A DNA stretch of 64,000 bases from Pseudomonadota bacterium (GCA_030549795.1 JAUQQO010000053.1:1-64000); one strand, 5' to 3'; numbered from the stretch's first letter, positions 33,604 to 45,016 are shown. Notes: generated from the letters alone by a model not told the origin. Program-made: numbers and translations.

Positions 33604-35016
33604 ATGGAACCCCTGAGCCTGGCCTTTCGCGAGCGCGCGGCGCGGGCGCTTCACGATCCCGTGCTCGCCACCGCCATGCAGCGGCTCGAGCGCGGCTGGC
33701 AGGCCGCGCGGGCCCGCGCGGCGGCAGATCTGCCGGAATTCGAAGCCCTGCGCGATGCCGCGGTGGCAATCAAAGACCACGTGCTCGCCAATCTCGACCT
33801 CTATCTCGAAGAATTCGAGCGCCGTTTTACCGCCGCAGGCGGTGTGATCCATTGGGCCCGCGATGCGGCCGAAGCGCGCGCGATCATCCTCGACATCTGC
33901 CGCCGGGCAAAAGCGCGCACGGTCACCAAGTCCAAGAGCATGGTGGCCGAAGAGATCGGCTTGAACGCTTACCTGGAAGCGCAGGGACTGCGCGTGATCG
34001 AGACCGATCTCGGCGAGTACATCATCCAGCTCGCAGGCGATGTGCCGAGCCATCTCGTAGGTCCGGCCGTGCACATGACGCGCGAGCGCATCGCCGAGCT
34101 CTTCGCCAAAGCCCACGGCGGACCGCCCAAACAGGACTCGGCCGCGCTCGTGGCCGAGGCGCGGCAGGTGCTGCGGCAGCGTTACCTCGAAGCCGATGTC
34201 GGGATCACCGGCGCCAATTTCCTGATCGCCGAGACCGGCTCGATCGTGACGGTTACCAATGAGGGCAACGCCGAACTCACCCAGGGCCTGCCCAAGGTCC
34301 ACATTGCGCTCACCGGCATTGAGAAGATCGTCCCCACGGTCGCGGAGGCCTTCGTCTTCTTGCGTCTTCTCGCCCGCTCGGCGACCGGACAGGAATTTTC
34401 CGCCTACACCACCTTTTTGACCGGTCCCAAGCGGGAAGATGAGCGCGATGGGCCACAGGAGATGCACCTCGTGCTCCTCGACAACGGCCGCAGCCGCATG
34501 CTCGGTGGACCGTTTCGGGAGATGTTGCGCTGCATCCGCTGCGGAGCGTGCATGAACCACTGCCCGGTCTATCTCGCCGCCGGCGGCCACGCCTACGGCT
34601 GGGTCTATGTGGGCCCCATGGGCTCGGTGCTCACCCCTCATTTCGTCGGGATCGACAAGAGCTGGCCTCTTCCCAACGCCTCCACTTTCTGTGGCCGCTG
34701 CGAAGAGGTCTGCCCGGTCCGCATCCCCTTGCCCAAGCTCATGCGGCTTTGGCGTGAAGAGGCGCACAAGCGCGGCCTCGCCCCGCCCGCTGCCCGCGTG
34801 GGCCTCACGCTATGGGCCTTTTTCGCGCGCCGGCCGGCGCTCTACCGCCTCGCAACCCGGCTGGCGATGGCAGCCTTGGGGGCGCTCGGGCGCCGACGCG
34901 GGCGTTTTTCCCGCCTGCCCTTCGCCTCGGGCTGGACGGTGAGCCGCGAGTTTCCTGCCCCGCAGGGGCCGACCTTCACCGCGCAATGGCGCGCCGCCCG
35001 CGGAGCCAAGGGATGA
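33604..35016 (+). CDS. lutB: L-lactate oxidation iron-sulfur protein LutB
   Basis: A 470-residue protein with an N-terminal LUD domain (KSKSMVAEEIGLNAYLEAQG, then GDVPSHLVGPAVHM), GANFLIAETGSIVTVTNEGN, and a C-terminal bacterial ferredoxin domain with two 4Fe-4S motifs, CIRCGACMNHCPVY and CGRCEEVCPVRIPLP. These features define LutB/YkgF. It couples lactate oxidation to electron transfer. The start could be GTG 33598, overlapping the lutA stop, or ATG 33604 with CCGGGGG upstream; I prefer the latter. The C-terminus after the clusters is Ala/Arg-rich. It is co-expressed with lutA and lutC. Confidence 0.93.
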   Translation: MEPLSLAFRERAARALHDPVLATAMQRLERGWQAARARAAADLPEFEALRDAAVAIKDHVLANLDLYLEEFERRFTAAGGVIHWARDAAEARAIILDICRRAKARTVTKSKSMVAEEIGLNAYLEAQGLRVIETDLGEYIIQLAGDVPSHLVGPAVHMTRERIAELFAKAHGGPPKQDSAALVAEARQVLRQRYLEADVGITGANFLIAETGSIVTVTNEGNAELTQGLPKVHIALTGIEKIVPTVAEAFVFLRLLARSATGQEFSAYTTFLTGPKREDERDGPQEMHLVLLDNGRSRMLGGPFREMLRCIRCGACMNHCPVYLAAGGHAYGWVYVGPMGSVLTPHFVGIDKSWPLPNASTFCGRCEEVCPVRIPLPKLMRLWREEAHKRGLAPPAARVGLTLWAFFARRPALYRLATRLAMAALGALGRRRGRFSRLPFASGWTVSREFPAPQGPTFTAQWRAARGAKG

Positions 35017-35693
35017 GCGAGGCGCGCCGTGCCATCTTGGCGCGCATCCGCGCGCAGCTTGCGCGCCCGCCCTCCGCCGAGGAAGCAGCGCGCCACGACG
35101 TCGCGGCGCGGCTCGCACGAACCGCGCCCGTCCTCATCCCCGCCCGGGCTCAGCTCGAGGGCGAAGCGCGCATCGCGCTTTTTTGCGAAAAAGCGCGCAC
35201 ACTCGGCTGCGCAATCGAACGCCTGCCCGATCTCGGCGCGCTCTCGGGAGCCGTGCTTGCGGCCTTGCGGCGCCACAATCTGCCGCTTGAGCTCGTGCGT
35301 GCCGCCGATCCCTTGCTCGATGCCGCGGCGCTTGAAGCCGAGCCGCTGCTTTCCGTGCGCATTGGGGTTCCCGAAGAGTCGGATGCGGTTGGCCTTACCG
35401 TGGCGCTTGCCGGAGTTGCCGAAACCGGCACGATCATGCTCGCCTCCTCCCGCGCGCGGCCGACGCTGCTCGCCTTTTTGCCGGAAACGAGTCTCGTCGT
35501 TTTGCCGTGCGCGTGGATCAAGGGAAGCTATGAAGAGGCCTGGGCCATGCTGCGCGCGTTACCCGGCTGGCCGCCGCGCTCGGTCAATCTCGTCACCGGT
35601 CCCTCGCGCACGGGCGACATCCCGCCTTCGATCGAGCTCGGCGCGCATGGACCCAAGCGGCTGATCCTCTTCTTGATCGATCGCATCGGGTAA
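35013..35693 (+). CDS. lutC: L-lactate oxidation protein LutC
   Basis: A 226-residue LUD-domain protein, the third subunit of the lactate oxidation complex. Key segments are VGLTVALAGVAETGTIMLAS, the core LUD motif, and NLVTGPSRTGDIPPSIELGAHGPKRL-type ending (here VTGPSRTGDI and ELGAHGPKRL). The ATG overlaps the lutB stop by 4 bp (ATGA), showing translational coupling. The N-terminal 30 residues are helical and Arg/Ala-rich (RRAILARIRAQLARP), as is usual. No cysteine cluster is present, consistent with LutC lacking Fe-S. Confidence 0.92.
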   Translation: MSEARRAILARIRAQLARPPSAEEAARHDVAARLARTAPVLIPARAQLEGEARIALFCEKARTLGCAIERLPDLGALSGAVLAALRRHNLPLELVRAADPLLDAAALEAEPLLSVRIGVPEESDAVGLTVALAGVAETGTIMLASSRARPTLLAFLPETSLVVLPCAWIKGSYEEAWAMLRALPGWPPRSVNLVTGPSRTGDIPPSIELGAHGPKRLILFLIDRIG

Positions 35694-35701
35694 AAAGCAC
35701 C

Positions 35702-36235
35702 ATGCACGCGCGCATCCGCGAAGTCTCTGCGCTCGAGCTCGCGCTCTGGCACCGGGCGGTGCGCGATGTGGTGCGGCTGATCGAAAGCGAGCACCCGGGG
35801 CAACGCCCAACTCCACCGACCCCCGAGCCGGCCTCGCCGCTCATCGAGTCGACACCGGCGCCGCGCGAGCGTCCTCGCCCGACGGCGGGGCGCCCGCCCT
35901 CGCCTCCGCGCCCTACCCCACTCGATCGGCGCACGCTGCGGGCGCTTGAGCGCGGGCGCTATCCGATCACCGCCCGGCTCGATCTCCATGGGATGACGCA
36001 GGAAAGCGCACACGCGGCGCTTGAAAGCTTCTTCGCGCGGGCTCAGGCTCAAGGGCATCGCTGCGTGCTCGTCATCACCGGCCGTGGCGAGCGCAAGGGC
36101 GGAGTCTTGCGCGAAGCCGTGCCGCGCTGGTTGGCTGCGCCGCCGCTTGCCGAGCATGTCCTGAGCTGGGCGGAAGCAGCCCCCCGCCATGGGGGCGCCG
36201 GCGCACTCTATGTGCTCCTGCGCCGCAAGCGTTGA
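35702..36235 (+). CDS. Smr domain protein
   Basis: A 177-residue protein with a C-terminal Smr (small MutS-related) domain, a DNA/RNA nicking or cleavage fold. LDLHGMTQESAHAAL (about 96-110) is the domain start, TGRGERKGGVLR is the HGxG-like loop, and GGAGALYVLLRRKR is the ending. The first 90 residues hold one helix and a Pro-rich linker, giving the standalone YdaL/SmrA-like layout of alphaproteobacteria. It begins 8 bp after lutC but is functionally unrelated; the spacing may give read-through. It ends 28 bp from the convergent rmuC. Confidence 0.88.
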   Translation: MHARIREVSALELALWHRAVRDVVRLIESEHPGQRPTPPTPEPASPLIESTPAPRERPRPTAGRPPSPPRPTPLDRRTLRALERGRYPITARLDLHGMTQESAHAALESFFARAQAQGHRCVLVITGRGERKGGVLREAVPRWLAAPPLAEHVLSWAEAAPRHGGAGALYVLLRRKR

Positions 36236-36263
36236 CGCGCCCATCTTCCTTTAAAGCGCGGGC

Positions 36264-37460
36264 TCACGGCACGCCAAAGCCGTCGCGCCGATCGCTGTTC
36301 GCGGGCGCTGCGCTCAGCAAGCGATCGAGATGGCGGTCGAGACGGTCGATGCGGATGGATTGCACGGCACGGAACGCCTTAAGCGCCTCTTCAAGACGCT
36401 TGCCGAGCCGCTCGAGCTCGCCTTCGAACGCGCTACGGGCCTCGGCCAACGCTTCGGCTTCGGCTGCGAGCTGCTTGAGCGCCCCCTCGAGCCGGAAGGC
36501 TTCGAGCGCGCGGCGGATCACCAACAGCACGACCACGAGGCTGGCAGGGGAGACCAAGAGGACCTTGCGCGCGAGGGCTTCATCGAAGAGCTCGGGCGCG
36601 AGGTTCCAGATCGAGGCAGCGAGAGCTTCGTTAGGCACGAACAGGAGAGCGAGACCGATCGATCCCTCGGTTGGGTCGGAGTAGGCCCGCCGCGCCACTT
36701 CGGCGACCGCTGCCCGCACGTCTTGCAAAAACGCCGCCTCAAGGCGCTTGCGCTCGGCCTCGTCCGGCGCGTCTTGCGCCGCGAGCCATTTCTCGAAGGG
36801 GAACTTGACATCGAGGTGCACGCGCGCGCCATCTGGCAAAAGGAAGGTGATATCGGGTCGCCCGCCACCCGAAAGCGGCTTTTGGCGCACCCAGCTCACG
36901 CCCTCGACGAGACCGGCGGCGCGCAGCAAGTCCTCGGCCAACCGTTCGCCCCATTGGCCGCGCAGCCGCGCCTGCCCGAGCACGCGCGCGAGCTTGCCGG
37001 TTTCGACCGCTAACGTGTCGATCCGCTCGCCGGTGCGCGCGAGTTCGGCCGCCACCGCGGCGAGCTTGGCCTCGCGGTCGCGTTCGAGTTCGCGCACCAC
37101 GCCCAACAGGCGCTCGAGCTGAGTGGACACAGCGCTCAAGCGCGCTTCGAGCGCGTCGCGCTCGCCGGCCGAGCGAGCCGTCTCCGCCCGCCGCTCGGCG
37201 GCGAGCGTGGTTTGCAGGCCTTGGGCGAGCTGTTCGGAAGCGCGGCGCAGTTGCTCCAAGGCGATCTCGGAAAAGGCGAGCTTGACACCGTCTAAGAGGG
37301 CTTCGGTATCCGCTTCGCGTTTGCGCTCGAATTGGCCGATCAGCTCCGCCGTCCGGCGCTCGTCTCGCGCCGCCCAAATGCGGCCGAGGACGAGCCCCAA
37401 CACGAAACCCAAGGCCAGGGTGAAGAGCGCCAAAAGAAGCGGATCGGCGATCGCAAACAC
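36264..37460 (-). CDS. rmuC: DNA recombination protein RmuC
   Basis: A 398-residue RmuC-family protein, associated with DNA recombination and limiting of inversions; the core resembles PD-(D/E)XK nucleases. An N-terminal membrane anchor (LLLALFTLALGFVLGLVLGR) is followed by about 130 residues of coiled coil. The conserved core is LRGQWGERLAEDLLRAAGL, then GGRPDITFLLPDGARVHLDVKFPF with the catalytic Asp and Lys positions. I favour GTG 37460, with GAGG upstream, over TTG 37496. The C-terminal helices are again coiled coil. Convergent with the Smr gene; an interesting but common DNA-repair neighbourhood. Confidence 0.9.
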   Translation of the reverse strand: MFAIADPLLLALFTLALGFVLGLVLGRIWAARDERRTAELIGQFERKREADTEALLDGVKLAFSEIALEQLRRASEQLAQGLQTTLAAERRAETARSAGERDALEARLSAVSTQLERLLGVVRELERDREAKLAAVAAELARTGERIDTLAVETGKLARVLGQARLRGQWGERLAEDLLRAAGLVEGVSWVRQKPLSGGGRPDITFLLPDGARVHLDVKFPFEKWLAAQDAPDEAERKRLEAAFLQDVRAAVAEVARRAYSDPTEGSIGLALLFVPNEALAASIWNLAPELFDEALARKVLLVSPASLVVVLLVIRRALEAFRLEGALKQLAAEAEALAEARSAFEGELERLGKRLEEALKAFRAVQSIRIDRLDRHLDRLLSAAPANSDRRDGFGVP

Positions 37461-37555
37461 AGATCGAGCCTCGCAACGAGGCCCCTTTGCCTTCAAGGGG
37501 GACCCGTCGCGAGGCTAGCAGCGTCGCGCAGGGATAGCCAAACGCCAGCGGCCGT

Positions 37556-37930
37556 TTACGCTTTTTGGCTGAGCGTTCGCCAGTAACCTGTCGCGTCGCG
37601 GCAGGCACGCCGGTGGCGTTCGACCTGCTTGCCGCTGATCCTTAGGGTTTCGCGGTAGTCGCGGCAGTAGCGCCCATCGGCCAGGCGCAGCGTGCGCACG
37701 ACCACAACCTCGCCCGCTCGGCCCGTAGCCGCGCTGCCCCACGCTACGGGCTCACCGCTCAACCGTCGCTCGAGCGCTTCTTGGCGCGCCGTCTCCAAGC
37801 GCGCCCGCTCGTCGGCAGAAAGCGAGCGCCAGACCGAAGCGGTCTTTTTGCCCGTGCCGCTGCTCGTTGCACAGCCCGCCGCGAGTACCAGGAAAAGGAC
37901 CAGCGCAACGCGCCCGAACGCCCGGGTCAT
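37556..37930 (-). CDS. RT0821/Lpp0805 family surface lipoprotein
   Basis: A 124-residue lipoprotein with a type II signal peptide; the lipobox LAAGC places the lipidated Cys at about 20. The C-terminal half matches the rickettsial/Legionella RT0821/Lpp0805 surface antigen type: GRYCRDYRETLRISGKQ and ACRDATGYWRTLS, where two Cys residues could pair. It should sit on the inner leaflet of the outer membrane. Its ATG overlaps the stop of the Hint-domain gene by 4 bp, so the two are translated from one message, which suggests they work in the same compartment. The molecular function is unknown. Confidence 0.85.
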   Translation of the reverse strand: MTRAFGRVALVLFLVLAAGCATSSGTGKKTASVWRSLSADERARLETARQEALERRLSGEPVAWGSAATGRAGEVVVVRTLRLADGRYCRDYRETLRISGKQVERHRRACRDATGYWRTLSQKA

Positions 37931-38958
37931 CGCCAGCCTCCCGCGATGGCGTCACGCTCCTCGCGCGCGCTTAAGACCTTGCCTTGTGTATGCTCACCTG
38001 CGCTTGGCGCGTTTCGGGCGGCGGCTGCGAGATCTGTTATCGTGTCCTCGTCATCCGCCGCGCTGTCGTCGTCCCCTTCCGCGACGTCGTCGTCTTCATC
38101 ATCCTCGTCGGAAGCGTCGGCAGCGTCGTCTGGATCGGAACTGTCGGTGTCGTCGTCCCCATCGTCGTCTGAACCACCGTCCGAGTCGTCCTCGGAATCG
38201 CTGTCCGAACCGCTGTTCGAATCGTCGTCGTCGGAGTCGTTGGAGTTTCCACCCGTGCCGGGGCCATCTGAGGGACCGTCGTCATCATCGTCGTCATCCC
38301 CCGAGGAGTCGCCACCACCCTTGTTGTGCACGAGCCAACCATCGGCAACATAGGTATGGTCGCCGTCGAGGCGCAGATTGTAAAGTGGTGTATCCTCGTC
38401 GTAGACGACCGCAATGAGACTTGTGATTTCGACGGTTTCTTCGATCAACGTGACGGCCGCTTCGAGTGCAGCCGCCCCATTGCTTAGCGTATTCGTCTGT
38501 GCAACGAGGCGGATCAGACGAACACCGCGTGCGAGTGGGCGGACCGAGAGGGCGGGATTTTCGCATGCTGTCGCTTTCGGGTCGATCGCGTACCAGCCGT
38601 CGGGGCCGAGGAAGGGGTGTTCGGCGGTCACAAAGGGACGCGAGCCGTTGATCGACCACAGGCGCCGACGCCCAAGGCGCGTCCGCTCCACCCCCAAGAC
38701 CGTGTTGATACGGCCGTCGCGCCCGCGCACGCGATCGCCCGGGCGCAGGGACTCGATGGGCCGTTCCTCGCCGTCGGCCATGAGCACCCGCGTTCCCGCC
38801 CGAAAGCAGCACGAGTCCGCATAGGCAGCCTTAAGGCCGAAGCCGGTCGGGCCATCGAGGCTAAGCGGAGAAGCGGCGAAGCCCAAGGCGACCAAGGAAA
38901 CTGAAGCGAGCAGCAAAAGCTTTTTGCGCGCGCGTTGGGGCAAGGGATCCATCCTCAT
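37927..38958 (-). CDS. secreted Hint-domain (hedgehog/intein-type) protein with long Asp/Ser-rich tail
   Basis: A 343-residue protein. Residues 1-48 form a signal peptide or anchor (KKLLLLASVSLVALGFAASP). A Hint autoprocessing domain follows from Cys51: CFRAGTRVLMADGEERPIES (block A), TAEHPF with the block-B Thr and His near 111-114, and YNLRLDGDHTYVADGWLVHN at about 193-212 ending in the His-Asn pair. Residues 217-305 are almost entirely Asp, Ser, Gly and Glu; a 38-residue ordinary tail follows. The +1 residue after Asn is Lys, so it is not a splicing intein. If active, it could cleave at Cys51 and/or after Asn212, freeing the acidic tail. ATG 38958 has GGAG eight bases upstream. It overlaps the lipoprotein gene downstream. 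Confidence 0.8.
   Translation of the reverse strand: MRMDPLPQRARKKLLLLASVSLVALGFAASPLSLDGPTGFGLKAAYADSCCFRAGTRVLMADGEERPIESLRPGDRVRGRDGRINTVLGVERTRLGRRRLWSINGSRPFVTAEHPFLGPDGWYAIDPKATACENPALSVRPLARGVRLIRLVAQTNTLSNGAAALEAAVTLIEETVEITSLIAVVYDEDTPLYNLRLDGDHTYVADGWLVHNKGGGDSSGDDDDDDDGPSDGPGTGGNSNDSDDDDSNSGSDSDSEDDSDGGSDDDGDDDTDSSDPDDAADASDEDDEDDDVAEGDDDSAADDEDTITDLAAAARNAPSAGEHTQGKVLSAREERDAIAGGWR
38044..38310 (-). repeat. low-complexity GAC/GAT/TCC-type tract coding for the acidic tail
   Basis: About 267 bp of simple, degenerate trinucleotide sequence (GTC, GTC/ATC, GGA and TCC triplets on the plus strand) coding for residues 217-305 of the Hint-domain protein. The reading frame is kept open throughout. 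Such tracts expand and contract by slippage in units of three, so length variation between strains is expected. An Asp-rich region of this sort could bind calcium or other cations, though no ordered EF-hand or RTX nonamer is visible. Confidence 0.8.
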
Positions 38959-39069
38959 CGTACGCACTCCGCAGATCCGAAAACCGCAAGCAGAACGGCA
39001 CGATGCTTTCTTTATTCCCCCACCCCGAACTTCCGTTGCCGCGCGTTCATACCCGAATACGTATCTCGC

Positions 39070-40893
<1,824 letters not shown>

Positions 40894-41007
40894 GGGATGT
40901 TCCGGAGGTGGAAGGGGCGGACGCGTGACGCGCTTCGGCATATAAGCGCGCTTAGCGCGGCCCTCAACGTGTCGTCGGCAGAACATCGAGAGGAGCGAAC
41001 CCTGCGC

Positions 41008-42861
41008 GTGCCCCGATCCGTTTCCTTAAGCGCTCTGCTGATTGTGGCTTTTGGTGGCCTCGTGTCGCTTGGCGTCGCCGCTGCGGTAGCGATCGGCTGG
41101 ACGGTCGTGCGCGATCTTACCTTCTCCCTCGTGCGCGAACGGGCGAGCCAAACCATCGAGCGGCTCGAGCAGGGCGTGGTCGAGCATCTCGAGCAGGCCG
41201 AGCGCGATGTGTGGGCGCTTGCCGCGCTCATCGAACAGGGGCGTGTCTCCCTAAACGACGAGGCGCTCCTCGATACGACCCTGCGCGCCTTGCTCGCGAG
41301 CCACACCGAGCTCACCGGGATCGGGGTGGCCAGCTTGGACCGCAGCGTGCACGCCGTGTTGCGTCGTCGCGACGGCAGCATCGAGAGCCACCGCGAGCGC
41401 TGGGGTTTCAACCGCGACCCGGCGCTCGAAACGCGCCTCGAGCGCGCCGCAGCCGCATCGGGCCCGGTGTGGCTCGAGCCCGCGTACGGTGGGCGGTTGG
41501 GCGAAGCCGTGCTGATGGTGGTGCACCCGGTACGCCGCGATGGCCTGCTCGTGGCGGCCGTGAGCGCGGGCATCTCGGTCGGTCGGTTGTCGGCCCTGGT
41601 CGAGGGGCTCGCAGGCGCAGACGGTACCCGCCCGTTCGTGCTCTTCGGCGGCGATCGCGTGCTGGCCCATCCGCTTCTGCGCTTGGTCCCGACTGCGAGC
41701 CGCAGCGAGCCGCTCGTACCCGTGGGGCGCTTCGCCGACCCCGCCCTGCGCCGCCTCGAGGAGGGGGAGCCGATACCGGCTCTCTTGAGCGACGGTGCGG
41801 GGGTGCGCGGGGCTCGCGTGCGCTATCCAGACGGCCGCAGCGAACTCGTGATCGCCAAGGACATCACAGGGTTCGGCGAGGTGCCATGGACGATCGGCTT
41901 CGTGCTCCCCGAGGTCTTCATCCACCCGCTGCTCGCGCCGATGCGGTTGTTCGCGTTCGCTGCGCTCGCCATCGCCGCGGTAGCGGTAATCCTCGCCGTC
42001 CTGCTCGGCCGCACGCTCGCGCGGCCGGTAACGCGCGCCACCGCCGCGGTCGAGCGGATCTCGAGCCTCGAGCTCGACCGACTCGAGCCGTTGCCGCCGA
42101 GCCGACTGCGCGAGCTGGATGCGCTCGCGCGCGCCTTCAATGCCATGCTCGCTACGTTGCGCGCCTTTGCCACTTATGTGCCCAAGAGCCTCGTCCAGCG
42201 CTTGATCCGCGCCGGCCGGCCGGATGCGGTGCCGTCGCGCGAGCGTGATCTCGCGGTCATGTTCACCGACATCCAGGGTTTTACGGCGATCGCCGAGCAG
42301 TTGCCGCCCGCCGAAGTGGCGCAGCTGCTCAATGAGCACTTCACCATCCTCGCACGCTGCGTCGAAGACGAAGGTGGCACGGTGGATAAGTATTTGGGCG
42401 ATGGCATGCTCGCCTTTTGGGGTGCGCCCGAGAAGATCAAGAACCGCGCCTTACGCGCCTGCCGCGCGGCACTCGCCATCCGCCGCGCGATCGAAGCCGA
42501 CAACGCGCGCAAGCGTGCGCGTGGCGAACCGACGTTGCGCCTGCGCATCGGCATCCACCGGGGGCCGCTCGTGGTCGGCAACATCGGTGCCCCCGGCAAG
42601 GTCGACTATACGGTGGTCGGCGACACGGTGAACGTCGCTCAACGCTTAATGGAGCTCGGCCGCGAGCGACTGAGTCCAACCCGTGAGGTCGCGATCGTGG
42701 TGAGCGAAGCGGTAGCGCGCGAGACCGCGACCGCCTTGCGTTTCGCCGAGATCGGCGTGCTCGCCCCGCGCGGCCGCGAAGCGCCGGTGCACGCCTTTGA
42801 GCTCTTGGGTGAGCGCGCGGCCGTCGCACCCGCTGCCCACACCGGTGCCGCAGCCGAGTAA
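41008..42861 (+). CDS. membrane-bound adenylate/guanylate cyclase with Cache-type sensor and HAMP
   Basis: A 617-residue class III nucleotidyl cyclase. TM1 is about 5-30 and TM2 about 310-335 (LFAFAALAIAAVAVILAVLL), flanking a roughly 280-residue periplasmic sensor with Cache-like features. A HAMP linker follows (LARPVTRATAAVERI), then the catalytic domain with metal-binding Asp in VMFTDIQGFT, YLGDGMLAFWG, and the base-recognition segment KVDYTVVGDTVNVAQRL; the Lys and Asp/Thr pattern favours ATP over GTP. GTG 41008 was chosen with GAGAGGAGCG upstream. It should turn an extracellular signal into cAMP; no CRP-type gene lies nearby. Confidence 0.87.
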   Translation: MPRSVSLSALLIVAFGGLVSLGVAAAVAIGWTVVRDLTFSLVRERASQTIERLEQGVVEHLEQAERDVWALAALIEQGRVSLNDEALLDTTLRALLASHTELTGIGVASLDRSVHAVLRRRDGSIESHRERWGFNRDPALETRLERAAAASGPVWLEPAYGGRLGEAVLMVVHPVRRDGLLVAAVSAGISVGRLSALVEGLAGADGTRPFVLFGGDRVLAHPLLRLVPTASRSEPLVPVGRFADPALRRLEEGEPIPALLSDGAGVRGARVRYPDGRSELVIAKDITGFGEVPWTIGFVLPEVFIHPLLAPMRLFAFAALAIAAVAVILAVLLGRTLARPVTRATAAVERISSLELDRLEPLPPSRLRELDALARAFNAMLATLRAFATYVPKSLVQRLIRAGRPDAVPSRERDLAVMFTDIQGFTAIAEQLPPAEVAQLLNEHFTILARCVEDEGGTVDKYLGDGMLAFWGAPEKIKNRALRACRAALAIRRAIEADNARKRARGEPTLRLRIGIHRGPLVVGNIGAPGKVDYTVVGDTVNVAQRLMELGRERLSPTREVAIVVSEAVARETATALRFAEIGVLAPRGREAPVHAFELLGERAAVAPAAHTGAAAE

Positions 42862-42869
42862 CGCCCGTT

Positions 42870-43643
42870 TCAGCTCGCGCTCTTGCCGCGCATCAAACCG
42901 GTGAGGAATTCACCCGGCAGCGGGAAGACGATGGTGTTCGAACGCTCGCTTGCGATCTGCAACAGCGTGCCGAGATAGCGCAGCTGCATGGCCTCCGGCC
43001 GGTGGCTCAAGATCTCCGCGGCCTGGGCGATCTTCTCGGCCGCCTGCAACTCGCCCTCGGCATCGATGATCTTGGCACGGCGCAGCCGTTCCGCTTCCGC
43101 TTGCTTGGCGATGGCACGGATCATGCTCTCGTTGAGATCGACGTGCTTGAGCTCGACGTTCGAGACCTTGATCCCCCAAGCATCGGTCTGGGCGTCGAGG
43201 ATGCGCTGGATATGAGCATTCAGCTTGTCGCGCTCGGCCAGCATCTCGTCCAGTTCATGTTGTCCGAGCACCGAGCGCAGGGTAGTCTGCGCGAGTTGGC
43301 TCGTCGCTTCGTCGAAGTCGACCACGTTGATGATCGCTTTTTCGGGGTCGAGCACGCGATAATAGACTACGGCGTTGACCTTGACCGACACATTGTCGCG
43401 GCTGATCACGTCCTGGCTCGGCACGTCCAGCACGCGGGTGCGCAGGTCCACACGCACCATCTGCTGGATGAGGGGTACGACGATGATGAGACCCGGTCCT
43501 TTCACTTTCCAGAAGCGGCCGAGCATGAACACCACACCACGCTCGTACTCGCGCAGAATGCGAAACGAATAGGCGAGAATGATCAACACAACCACGAGCG
43601 GTAGACCACTCGCCACCAGCTCTGAAACGATGTCCACGGTCAC
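42870..43643 (-). CDS. SPFH domain / slipin family membrane protein
   Basis: A 257-residue stomatin-like slipin with an N-terminal membrane helix ([18 protein letters not shown]) and an SPFH (band 7) domain: [34 protein letters not shown] and [22 protein letters not shown]-type core (here [20 protein letters not shown]). A C-terminal coiled coil ([19 protein letters not shown]) drives oligomers. It organises membrane microdomains with NfeD. The GTG at 43643 overlaps the nfeD stop by 4 bp (GTGA). It runs convergent to the cyclase gene, with stops 8 bp apart. Confidence 0.9.
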   Translation of the reverse strand: MTVDIVSELVASGLPLVVVLIILAYSFRILREYERGVVFMLGRFWKVKGPGLIIVVPLIQQMVRVDLRTRVLDVPSQDVISRDNVSVKVNAVVYYRVLDPEKAIINVVDFDEATSQLAQTTLRSVLGQHELDEMLAERDKLNAHIQRILDAQTDAWGIKVSNVELKHVDLNESMIRAIAKQAEAERLRRAKIIDAEGELQAAEKIAQAAEILSHRPEAMQLRYLGTLLQIASERSNTIVFPLPGEFLTGLMRGKSAS

Positions 43644-45016
43644 GACGCTTTCTCCTCGATCGGCTCGACGTCGAGCACGAGGCCGCGGCGCTGTTTGACG
43701 CGAACACGCGTACCGGGAGCAAGGGGATGCTCCGCGCGCGCGTCCCAAAACTCGCCCTGGACGAGGACGCGCCCCTCCCGACCCTCCCACGCCGTGACCC
43801 GTCCTTCCGCGCCGATGAGCGCCTCCGCCCCGGCGACCACGCGCCTGCGCCGTGCGCCCATCGCCGCTCCGAGCACGCCCATGAGCAACAGCGCCGACAT
43901 GCCGGCAGCAGCGATCAACACGGGCCAAGCTACGCGAAGGTCGAAGTCGGCGGCCGTGGGATCGAAGAGGAAGAAGGCACCGGCGATGAAGGCAGCGAGC
44001 CCGCCGAGACCGAGGATGCCGATCCCGGGGGTAAACGCCTCTGCCACCATAAGCGCGATGCCCAAGAGCAACAGGGCGATGCCCGCTGTTTGCACGGGCA
44101 ACACGCTCAACGCGGCAAGCGCCAAAAAGAGCGCGATGCCCCCGATAATGCCGGGCAGAAACGTACCCGGGTTCCAGAACTCGAAGAGAATACCGTAAAC
44201 GCCGATCAAAAGCAGGATGAACGCGATGTTGGGGTCGGCGATCGCCTGCAGGATCTTCAGCCTGAGCCCGGGATCGAGGGTCTCGATTGGGCGGTCGCGC
44301 AAGCTCAAAACCCCTTCGCCTTCCGCCATGCGTACCGTGCGCCCATGCGCTTTCTCGAGAAGTTCGGTAAGGCTGGCCGCGAGCAGCTCGACCACGCCCT
44401 TGGCCACCGCCTCTTCGGCGGTGAGGGTCGCCGCCTCGGCGACCGCCGCTTCCGCCCACTCCGCGTTGCGGCCGCGCAGCTGGGCGAGGGCCCGCAAGTA
44501 CGCGATCGCATCGTTGAGTACCTTGCGCTCGGCGGCATCGCCGGCCGGTACCGGCTCGCCCTCGCGCCTCGGCTCGCGCGGTTGCGCGGGCGGCGCACCG
44601 AGTGCGATCGGAGTGGCGGCGCCGATGTGCGTGCCCGGGGCCATTGCGGCGAGATGGGCAGCGTAGGCGAGATAGGTGCCAGCACTCGCTGCCCGAGCCC
44701 CGGAGGGCGCCACCCAGAGAATGACCGGAACCGGTGCCCCCAAGATGGCCTTGATCATCTCCCGCGTCGAGCTCACGAGGCCACCGGGGGTGTCGAGTCG
44801 CACCACAAGGGCCGTGGCGTCGCGCTCGCGCGCGGCCATGAGAGCCTTTTCGAGCTGCTCGGCAGCTGCGACCCCGATCGCTCCCTCGATCTCGATGACG
44901 AGTACGGGTCTTGTGGGTTCGCGCGCCAGCGCCGCGCTCACACACGCGAAGAGGAGCGCAAGTAAGACGGCCAGGGCGGCGCCTTTCGGCCGCAGAGCGG
45001 ATCGCCCGTGCTGCAT
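43640..45016 (-). CDS. nfeD: NfeD family membrane-bound serine protease (ClpP-class)
   Basis: A 458-residue long-form NfeD protein with a signal anchor ([18 protein letters not shown]), an N-terminal ClpP/crotonase-fold protease domain, four to five transmembrane helices (about 245-350) and a C-terminal OB-fold NfeD domain. The probable nucleophile Ser is in [18 protein letters not shown], and the oxyanion turn is [11 protein letters not shown]. Archaeal 1510-N homologues cleave stomatin, and here the slipin gene overlaps the stop by 4 bp, so protease and substrate or scaffold are co-translated. ATG 45016 was chosen; a longer frame to 45052 exists. Confidence 0.9.
   Translation of the reverse strand: MQHGRSALRPKGAALAVLLALLFACVSAALAREPTRPVLVIEIEGAIGVAAAEQLEKALMAARERDATALVVRLDTPGGLVSSTREMIKAILGAPVPVILWVAPSGARAASAGTYLAYAAHLAAMAPGTHIGAATPIALGAPPAQPREPRREGEPVPAGDAAERKVLNDAIAYLRALAQLRGRNAEWAEAAVAEAATLTAEEAVAKGVVELLAASLTELLEKAHGRTVRMAEGEGVLSLRDRPIETLDPGLRLKILQAIADPNIAFILLLIGVYGILFEFWNPGTFLPGIIGGIALFLALAALSVLPVQTAGIALLLLGIALMVAEAFTPGIGILGLGGLAAFIAGAFFLFDPTAADFDLRVAWPVLIAAAGMSALLLMGVLGAAMGARRRRVVAGAEALIGAEGRVTAWEGREGRVLVQGEFWDARAEHPLAPGTRVRVKQRRGLVLDVEPIEEKAS

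Noticed and set aside
38044-38310. Possible CRISPR or tandem repeat array
   Set aside because: The tract is degenerate triplet sequence inside a coding frame, with no repeat-spacer unit.
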